From a bacterium (GTDB lineage: Bacteria > Patescibacteriota > Microgenomatia > Levybacterales > UBA12049), in contig JAKAMH010000017.1 in NCBI GenBank assembly GCA_021813005.1, positions 1-14,017 on the forward strand: a DNA stretch of 14,017 bases. Direction: 5' to 3'. The translations under genes and the position numbers were made by a program. The notes under the pieces are model-generated. The model ran no database searches. It had not been told where the DNA came from and saw only the letters and a program-made list of their open reading frames with translations. Shown here in pieces: positions 6,073 through 12,038 of this stretch. Numbering within the stretch: position 1 is the first letter of the stretch; each line of letters opens with the position of its first letter.

Positions 6073-6705
6073 CTACTCTTGGATTGTAATCGACTTTTGC
6101 AGAACAGTTTCTTTGCCGAATCGATTGCGCGCTGTAACAACTATCATCGTTTTTCCCGGAAAGACTGCGATTTGCTTTTGAAACTGCCCGTTTTCATCCA
6201 CCGTTACCACTTGACCGTTAATCAAAACAACCGCGTTGCTATCCGTCTTACCACTTACCGTAATCTCGGTTGACCTGATCACCGTTTGTCTGGGAGAAGT
6301 GAGCGACAGAGGAGGAGGTATAAATGCATCCCGGTACTGGAAGGCAAGAAAACCCGCGATAAGGATAAGAACGCCCACCACCACAAGGAGTGTTTGCTGA
6401 ATACGTAGCCTATGCGTGGGAAAGTTTTCTTTATTGGCAAAGCCTTCGGGAAGCACCTTGAAGATCTTTTCCTCATCAAATTCCCGCCGAAAGAGAGCCA
6501 AAGCTTCTTTTTTGGAGAAACCAAGATGCTCTGCGTAATTACTGACAAATCCCTGCGCGTAAGCAGATGAAGGAAGTTTGCGATACTCCCCCTTCTCTAT
6601 GGCTGAAAGGAAAGAAGCACGAATTTTGGTGGCTTTTGCTACATCGTCCAGTGATAAATTCTTTTTAATTCTTGCATCCCGCAAGCGCTCTCCGACACGT
6701 ATCAT
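6073..6705 (-). CDS. RodZ-like protein: cytoplasmic HTH, one membrane helix, external Ig-like domain
   Basis: Residues 1-70 form a Cro/RodZ-type helix-turn-helix (GERLRDARIKKNLSLDDVAKAT, then FLSAIEKGEY and YAQGFVSNYAEHLG). A hydrophobic segment at about 105-123 spans the membrane. Residues 134-210 look like an Ig-like beta-sandwich of the glucodextranase-B type (VSGKTDSNAVVLINGQ, DENGQF). RodZ links MreB to the wall-synthesis machinery; its usual C-terminal domain (DUF4115) is replaced here by the Ig-like module. The start lies 19 bp after the ftsK stop, with GTGAGG upstream as a possible ribosome binding site, so it is probably co-transcribed with ftsK. It may act in cell shape or division, or be a membrane-tethered regulator. 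The architecture is clear; the role is inferred. Confidence 0.85.
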   Translation of the reverse strand: MIRVGERLRDARIKKNLSLDDVAKATKIRASFLSAIEKGEYRKLPSSAYAQGFVSNYAEHLGFSKKEALALFRREFDEEKIFKVLPEGFANKENFPTHRLRIQQTLLVVVGVLILIAGFLAFQYRDAFIPPPLSLTSPRQTVIRSTEITVSGKTDSNAVVLINGQVVTVDENGQFQKQIAVFPGKTMIVVTARNRFGKETVLQKSITIQE

Positions 6706-6724
6706 ATGTTACTAATTTGCCTCA

Positions 6725-8860
6725 CTATTTTTCCGACCCCGCCTGCTCCTGCCCGGCAAAATATTCCTCGGCATTTCTGACCAGAACATCCCGCGGCTTT
6801 GATCCCTCGGCCGGTCCCACAATCCCCATTTCCTCAAGCTGGTCAAGCATACGGGCAGCCCTGGCATAACCAACAGACAGTTTCCGCTGTAAAAATGACG
6901 CCGATGCGGTATTAAACTGACAAACAATTCTGATGGCGTCGTCAATCTGGTCGTCTTTCCCGTCTGCCGATGCAGCTACACCTCCACCCTTCTTCAGTGG
7001 CAATGGCTGCGTCAAGATCTCATCCGTGTATTCAACAGGGAAATTTTTGGATTTGAGAAACTCGACGAGTGTTTTGACTTCCTTCTCTGATATGAAGGCT
7101 CCCTGGATGCGGGTTGGTTTGGCTTGATCCGGTGGGATATAAAGCATATCTCCCCTTCCCAAAAGCTTCTCCGCCCCCGGCATGTCAATAATAACACGTG
7201 AATCAATCATGGATGAAACATTGAAGGCAATACGGCAGGGAATATTGGCTTTAATCAGACCGGTAATGACGTTAACCGACGGACGCTGTGTGGCAACGAC
7301 AAGATGAATTCCTGTCGCACGTGCCATCTGCGCGAGACGGGCTATCGCGTCTTCCACCTCCACCGGAGCAAACATCATCAGGTCCGCAAGCTCATCAATA
7401 ATGATGACAATGTACGGAAGCGCTTGAAATCCTGCCAGTTCGTTGTATGAATCGATGTTGCGGACACCCCGCTCGGCAAAGAGTTTGTATCGCCGATCCA
7501 TCTCGCCCATCGCCCACTTAAGACTGGAGAGAATCTTCTCAACCTCCACAATGACCGGAGTTAACAGATGAGGGATTCCGTTATAAGCCGTAAATTCTAC
7601 TCGTTTTGGATCGATTAAAATTAGTTTTACTTCGTTGGGCGACGCCCGAAAAAGCAGAGATGAGATGAAGGCATTGATCAGCACGGATTTTCCGGATCCG
7701 GTAGTACCGGCTACCAAAACGTGTGGCATCTTGGCAAGATCCGCAACCACCGGCGTGCCTGAAACATCCAGCCCCAGAGAGACAGTAAGTTTTGATCTGC
7801 CTTTCTGCATAACAGAGGAGGCCAGCATTGTCCGAAGTGATACGATCTCAAGCGATCGGTTGGGAATTTCAATACCGATGAGATTACGTCCCGGTATGGG
7901 AGCCTCTATCCTGATCTGTCCTGTAGGAGCCTCTGTAGCCAGAGCCAGATCATTGGCAAGGGAGGTAATCTTGGAGACCTTGGTGCCCAGAGCGATCTCA
8001 AGCGCATACTGTGTCACTGCCGGTCCCAGGTTCACCTCAGCTACCCGAGCGTCAACCCCGAAGCTCTGCAACGTCCTTTCAATTGTCGAGGCAATTTTAT
8101 TGATATCTCCCCTGTCTGCTTTATGGTTATTGATATCTGACAAAAGAGAAAGCGGCGGATATTCCCAGATCCCACTCCCCACACCCGGCAGAGAATTACT
8201 AACAAGCTTTTCAGAAAGCATCTCGGCCGTTTCTTTTTTACCGTCATTTACCGGCACGTCCTTGGCAGAGACAGGCGTCAACGCCTCATTCTTACCCCCC
8301 TTGATGGTAATTGGCTTACTCCTGTCAAGAAGCGATTTGTCCCTACGAAACACGCCAAATAGTTTTCTGGGCACCAGACGACCACTCCCCTTGCCTATGG
8401 CTGCAACTGCCTGAATCACCTCGTCGATTGAGGTATCGAAGAAGACGATATTACCGACTATCGCTCCGGCAATAAACACGAGATCTGCACCGGTTGTAGT
8501 AAGTATTTCCTGAAGAACCCCAAATTCCTGCTTTCCGACAGAACCACTTTTGATCAGTCCCAGAAGTGAGACAAAAAACAGTGTAAATCCGACAGCAACA
8601 TTGACTTTGGAGAAAAAGAGTTTCATCTTAAGAAAGAGCAGCCCGAAGAAAAGCAGGACAAACGGAAACATAAAGGCAAGCCCACCAAACTTCCTGTCAA
8701 GCAGGGAGCGAACAAGCATTGCCGAGGATCCTTGCTGAAAAAACGTTACCACCACAAGAGCGCTCGCCAGAATGAAACCAATCCCGAAGATGTTATAGAC
8801 CGTCTTTTTCTTTAATTTCAGCTTAAATCCGCGTTTGCGGTAGCTTCGTTTTTTAGCCAT
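6725..8860 (-). CDS. ftsK: DNA translocase FtsK
   Basis: FtsK is a septum-bound hexameric ATPase that pumps chromosomal DNA and promotes dimer resolution at XerC/D sites. The 711-residue product has four predicted membrane helices (about 23-41, 60-77, 86-103, 125-141), a short linker, and the alpha/beta motor domain. Walker A is GTTGSGKS (385-392, Lys391) and Walker B is IVIIIDEL (Asp489-Glu490), followed by ARATGIHLVVATQRPSVNVITG. The gamma winged-helix domain (about 635-700, DDAIRIVCQFNTASASFLQR then GYARAARMLDQLEEMGIV) would read polar motifs such as KOPS. The linker is short, as in SpoIIIE/compact FtsK. The ATG at 8860 gives a basic N terminus (MAKKRSYRKRG), and AGGA lies 3 nt upstream. 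A 182-bp gap to RNase J holds a promoter candidate and a degenerate repeat. Confidence 0.96.
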   Translation of the reverse strand: MAKKRSYRKRGFKLKLKKKTVYNIFGIGFILASALVVVTFFQQGSSAMLVRSLLDRKFGGLAFMFPFVLLFFGLLFLKMKLFFSKVNVAVGFTLFFVSLLGLIKSGSVGKQEFGVLQEILTTTGADLVFIAGAIVGNIVFFDTSIDEVIQAVAAIGKGSGRLVPRKLFGVFRRDKSLLDRSKPITIKGGKNEALTPVSAKDVPVNDGKKETAEMLSEKLVSNSLPGVGSGIWEYPPLSLLSDINNHKADRGDINKIASTIERTLQSFGVDARVAEVNLGPAVTQYALEIALGTKVSKITSLANDLALATEAPTGQIRIEAPIPGRNLIGIEIPNRSLEIVSLRTMLASSVMQKGRSKLTVSLGLDVSGTPVVADLAKMPHVLVAGTTGSGKSVLINAFISSLLFRASPNEVKLILIDPKRVEFTAYNGIPHLLTPVIVEVEKILSSLKWAMGEMDRRYKLFAERGVRNIDSYNELAGFQALPYIVIIIDELADLMMFAPVEVEDAIARLAQMARATGIHLVVATQRPSVNVITGLIKANIPCRIAFNVSSMIDSRVIIDMPGAEKLLGRGDMLYIPPDQAKPTRIQGAFISEKEVKTLVEFLKSKNFPVEYTDEILTQPLPLKKGGGVAASADGKDDQIDDAIRIVCQFNTASASFLQRKLSVGYARAARMLDQLEEMGIVGPAEGSKPRDVLVRNAEEYFAGQEQAGSEK

Positions 8861-8871
8861 ATGTCCTGAGC

Positions 8872-8968
8872 CTGTAACTTGTCATTCCTAATTTGCCAAA
8901 GACAACGGAGAATCTATGACTTTTCCTAGGTCTAGTTACGACTGGAAAACCAGGATGACATTGAACAG
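8872..8968. repeat. Degenerate palindromic repeat in the ftsK leader
   Basis: CTGTAACTTGTCATTCCT (8872-8889) and AGGATGACATTGAACAG (8952-8968) are imperfectly inverted, with one indel and several mismatches. The TGTCAT-CCT core is that of the clearer units elsewhere in the window. The right end, read inverted, shares ACTGTTCA with the left end of the 5922-6068 element. It lies between the promoter candidate and the ftsK start, so it would be transcribed as part of the leader. Confidence 0.4.
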
Positions 8969-8981
8969 TAACCGCATACCT

Positions 8982-9011
8982 ATTATAGAGGTATCAAAAA
9001 TGATAACACAA
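8982..9011 (-). promoter_or_regulatory. Candidate sigma70 promoter for ftsK with a palindrome in the spacer
   Basis: On the minus strand TTGTGT (complement of 9006-9011) is followed after 18 bp by a perfect -10 TATAAT (complement of 8982-8987). The spacer contains TATCA-4-TGATA (8992-9005), a 5-bp-arm inverted repeat placed where a repressor could bind. Transcription would start near 8975, giving a leader of about 115 nt before ftsK. Confidence 0.5.
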
Positions 9012-9042
9012 GTTGCGCGTGACAAATAGCCATCTATACGAG

Positions 9043-10716
9043 TTATACCTCAATTATTACAGGAAGTACAAGGGGGCGGCGATGCAATTTTTTATAGATC
9101 AGACTATTGGCCGTGTTTTCAATTTGCTTTCTGATATGCATCCAATTGGTTACTTGTGTCTTTTTGTCCCCAAAGAGATACTTCAGCTCACGCTCCATAA
9201 GTTTCTGGAGCATCTCGAAGTCTTTACTCGAAAAACCGCGCGCTATCACCTCAGGGAGACCGACGAGCGCCCCATTTGCCTGGGCAATCTGTGTCATGAT
9301 AACTACTATTCCCTCGTGTGCCAGACGCTCCCTGTCTCGAAGCACATAATGTTCAACTTCTTCACCGGATATTTCATCAACGTAGACGTTACGGATCTGA
9401 ATCTTCCGTCCCAGTTTTGCCTGGTTATCTGAAAAAACCACTTCCTGACCGTTTTCAAGAAGTAAATTCTGCTTGGGGGAATACCCCATCTTTTCAGACA
9501 GATCTTTTAACGCCACCATGTGCCTATACGTACCACTGATTGGTATGATAAACCGCGGATTTGTCAGTGACAGCATGAGCTTGTGGTCTCCCTCGGAGCC
9601 GTGACCGGAAACATGAAAATTTTCCGATATCTCCGAGTAGACAGGTGTAGCACCGCGCTTTGAGATAGTATCTATCAGAGAATTGACTGATATTTCATTG
9701 CCCGGAATTGCATCAGACGAGAATATGACCACATCATGTTCCCGAAGATGTACTTCGCGATGCTCACCACTCGCGATACGAGTCAAGGCGGAATTTTCCT
9801 GACCCTGGCTCCCGGCTACAAAGAGCACGAGCTTATTGCTCGGGAAATTTTGCAGCTCATCCATCTCGATCTCTGTCCCCTCCTTCATGCGAAGATACCC
9901 CATACGTTGACCAATCATCTTGGCCTTAACCAGTGACCTGCCCACAAAACAGATTTTTTTTCCATAGCTCTCAGCTGCCTCAATTGCCTGGTTGAGACGG
10001 GATATATTGGAGGAATAGGTGGTGATAAACACCTTCGCTTTCGCGCTTTCCATAATCTGCCGAAAACTCTTTGACAAGGCTTCCTCAGAGGGAGAAAATC
10101 CCTCCCTTTCCGATCCCAGACTATCGCACATGAGACACATGATTCCCTCCTTGGCAAAGGACGCAATCTTTGCGATATCCGTCCTCTTACCGTCAGCCGG
10201 AGTAAAATCAAACTTAAAATCACTACCGTGATATAAGTTGCCCGCAGGCGTACGGATAAATATATTTGTCGTGTCAGGAATCGAGTGAGTGATACGAACA
10301 AATGACACCGAGAACGACCCTAAACGGATATCACCAGAGGCAAAGGGTACCGCCTCTACCCGCTCCGGAAGCTCAAACTCCTTAAGCTTCTCGTTGGCAA
10401 ACGCAGCCGTCAACGGAGAACCGTAAATCGGGAAATTGCCGGGGAGCTGCGGCAAAATGAACGGCAATGCACCGATATGGTCCTCATGACCATGCGTCAA
10501 AAGTAGCCCCACTATTTTCTTGTCGGCCTTCAGTAGATATGAAATGTCAGGGATGAGGAGATCAACTCCCACCATTGTTTCGTTGGCAAAGCCAAGACCG
10601 CAGTCAACGAGAAGTATTTCGTCGTTGTACTCATAGACGTACATATTCCTGGTGACATCTCCGACACCACTCAACGGGATAAAGGAAACCGAGTTTGTCT
10701 GTTTTGGTTGATTCAT
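9043..10716 (-). CDS. rnj: Ribonuclease J
   Basis: RNase J is a metallo-beta-lactamase/beta-CASP nuclease with 5'-3' exonuclease and endonuclease activity, central to mRNA decay and rRNA maturation in bacteria lacking RNase E. The 557-residue length is typical. Metal ligands are visible: HGHEDH (75-80), His144 in THSIPDT, and Asp166 in YHGSDFKF. The beta-CASP domain follows, then VSGHGSEGDHK (His372, nucleotide-binding loop), a linker and the C-terminal domain. The usual PVHGEYRH motif reads PISGTYRH (392-399), so the last conserved His (His390 in B. subtilis RNase J1) is replaced by Ser394. The gene starts 45 bp after the Lon-like gene, with its own promoter candidate and no Shine-Dalgarno sequence. 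The family is firm; the effect of the substitution is unknown. Confidence 0.95.
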   Translation of the reverse strand: MNQPKQTNSVSFIPLSGVGDVTRNMYVYEYNDEILLVDCGLGFANETMVGVDLLIPDISYLLKADKKIVGLLLTHGHEDHIGALPFILPQLPGNFPIYGSPLTAAFANEKLKEFELPERVEAVPFASGDIRLGSFSVSFVRITHSIPDTTNIFIRTPAGNLYHGSDFKFDFTPADGKRTDIAKIASFAKEGIMCLMCDSLGSEREGFSPSEEALSKSFRQIMESAKAKVFITTYSSNISRLNQAIEAAESYGKKICFVGRSLVKAKMIGQRMGYLRMKEGTEIEMDELQNFPSNKLVLFVAGSQGQENSALTRIASGEHREVHLREHDVVIFSSDAIPGNEISVNSLIDTISKRGATPVYSEISENFHVSGHGSEGDHKLMLSLTNPRFIIPISGTYRHMVALKDLSEKMGYSPKQNLLLENGQEVVFSDNQAKLGRKIQIRNVYVDEISGEEVEHYVLRDRERLAHEGIVVIMTQIAQANGALVGLPEVIARGFSSKDFEMLQKLMERELKYLFGDKKTQVTNWMHIRKQIENTANSLIYKKLHRRPLVLPVIIEV

Positions 10717-10723
10717 AGGCTAC

Positions 10724-10752
10724 AGTATACGCTTCTTGGGCTTCGGACTCAA
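10724..10752 (-). promoter_or_regulatory. Candidate leaderless promoter for RNase J
   Basis: On the minus strand TTGAGT (complement of 10747-10752) and TATACT (complement of 10724-10729) are separated by exactly 17 bp. The -10 box ends 7 nt before the ATG of RNase J, so transcription should start at or next to the A of the start codon. No Shine-Dalgarno sequence is present in the gap, in agreement with a leaderless mRNA. Confidence 0.5.
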
Positions 10753-10761
10753 GAAACCCGG

Positions 10762-11979
10762 CTACATAGTCGGAAGAAACTCCTTCAAATTGTCAACGGT
10801 GATAGTGACCGTCTGCATACGACCCTCCACAATTGCCCGGGCAGCCTTACGGCAGATTCCGTCAATAGTTCGCTCCAGACTCCTGATACCCGAGTCAAAT
10901 CCGAGCGGCCGGATAATCCCGGGCCAGACAAAGTCCTGAATGACAAGCTGATTATCCAGGAGCCCTGTCTGGCGCCTCACCTTGGGGAAAAGGTATTTCT
11001 GGGCTATCACCGTCTTTTCCTCATCCGTATAAGACGGCATCTGGATAATCTCGAGCCTGTCGAGAACAGCAGTCGAGATATTATTGGTGTTGTTGGCGGT
11101 TGAGACAAAAATAACATTCGAGAGATCAAATGGATAATCAATATAGTGATCCGAGAAGGCAAAGTTTTGTTCCGGATCCAAGAGCTCAATCAACACACCC
11201 ATGATATCTGCCCGGGAACTTTCCGTCACGCGATCAAGCTCATCAAGCAGGATAACCGGATTTTTGGATTTGGCATGCACCAGCCTTTTTACTACATGTC
11301 CCGGTTCTGCATCGGGCAAGGCACGGGACTGGCCGCGAAGTACTTTCGAATCAGCCATGCCACCAAAAGGAATACGTTCAAACTGCTTCCCCAATGCTTC
11401 GGCAATCGAGGCAGCCAGCGTCGTTTTACCTGTCCCGGCAAGTCCCACCAGACAGAGAATCGGTGCGTGCTGGACATTCCGGTTATTGTTATTGCGGAGA
11501 TTGAGAATAACAGACGCCAGATAGTCTAAAATTCTGCTTTTGATAGCATCAAGACCGTAGTGATTCTTGTCAAGAATCTGCTTTGCCTTGACAAGATCCA
11601 AGACATCCTGTGTTTTTCTATCCCAGGGAAGTCCGATGACCCAGTTGATATAGTTTTGTGTTGACTCATATTCCAATATATAACTGGCACTCATAAAACC
11701 CGCACTGGAGCGAAGCAGAGCCAGACGTGAAATACGATCAAGTAAATTTTGTTTTAAATCCTGCGGTAGCGTTGTCTGCTCAACCTTTTCCCCAAGGCGG
11801 CGGATCTGGTCGTAGGATTGGCTCTTCTCTGATTCTGCTTGAGACCCAAGCATGACACGGTTATCGCTGGGTGTTTGAGTGGGAAAAGGCGGAAGTGTTG
11901 TCCCATCAATCGGCTCGGGTTGCGGCAATACGGGCGGCGTAGTCGGCGGAAGGGTTGGCGCAGGTTGGTTATTGTCCAT
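10762..11979 (-). CDS. Lon-type AAA+ ATPase lacking the protease domain
   Basis: The 405-residue product matches the middle of Lon protease. Residues 1-40 are proline-rich. Residues about 55-150 match the helical segment before the AAA+ core (YESTQNYINWVIGLPWDRKT, then LDKNHYGLDAIKSRILDYLA). The core has Walker A GLAGTGKT (179-186, Lys185), Walker B LLDEL (Asp246-Glu247), LLDPEQNFAFSDHYIDYPFDLS, sensor-1 STANN, the arginine finger in AVLDRLEII, and sensor-2 GIRSLER. The ATPase therefore looks active. The protein ends about 20 residues after the small AAA+ subdomain, at LKEFLPTM. The S16 protease domain with its Ser-Lys dyad is absent, and RNase J begins 45 bp downstream, leaving no room for it. 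The N-terminal LON substrate domain is also missing. Probable role: an unfoldase, chaperone or remodelling factor, perhaps for its RNA-decay neighbours. Confidence 0.88.
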   Translation of the reverse strand: MDNNQPAPTLPPTTPPVLPQPEPIDGTTLPPFPTQTPSDNRVMLGSQAESEKSQSYDQIRRLGEKVEQTTLPQDLKQNLLDRISRLALLRSSAGFMSASYILEYESTQNYINWVIGLPWDRKTQDVLDLVKAKQILDKNHYGLDAIKSRILDYLASVILNLRNNNNRNVQHAPILCLVGLAGTGKTTLAASIAEALGKQFERIPFGGMADSKVLRGQSRALPDAEPGHVVKRLVHAKSKNPVILLDELDRVTESSRADIMGVLIELLDPEQNFAFSDHYIDYPFDLSNVIFVSTANNTNNISTAVLDRLEIIQMPSYTDEEKTVIAQKYLFPKVRRQTGLLDNQLVIQDFVWPGIIRPLGFDSGIRSLERTIDGICRKAARAIVEGRMQTVTITVDNLKEFLPTM

Positions 11980-11985
11980 AATTTT

Positions 11986-12016
11986 ATGATACTACACGAA
12001 GGCCGAGGTCTGTCAA
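11986..12016 (-). promoter_or_regulatory. Candidate leaderless promoter for the Lon-like gene
   Basis: On the minus strand a perfect TTGACA (complement of 12011-12016) precedes TATCAT (complement of 11986-11991, 5 of 6 to consensus) with a 19-bp spacer, longer than ideal. The -10 box ends 6 nt before the ATG, placing the predicted start of transcription at the start codon. The 59-bp gap after pnp shows no Shine-Dalgarno sequence. Confidence 0.4.
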
Positions 12017-12038
12017 TGAAGGAAGACGTCTCTAAGAG

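Noticed and set aside
6709..6716. TTACTAAT near the ftsK/RodZ-like junction as a third copy of the 9-bp duplication.
   Set aside because: It is only 8 bp, inverted, and far from any palindrome; chance is a sufficient explanation.
7635..8414. A 259-codon open frame on the plus strand.
   Set aside because: It lies entirely antisense to the FtsK coding region, whose motifs are intact. Its translation is Ser/Arg/Pro-rich with no recognisable domain, as expected for a shadow frame.
9013..9432. A 139-codon plus-strand frame.
   Set aside because: It is antisense to the 3' part of RNase J, and no family is recognised.
10708..11103. A 131-codon plus-strand frame.
   Set aside because: It is antisense to the end of the Lon-like gene and the gap before RNase J, and no domain is visible.
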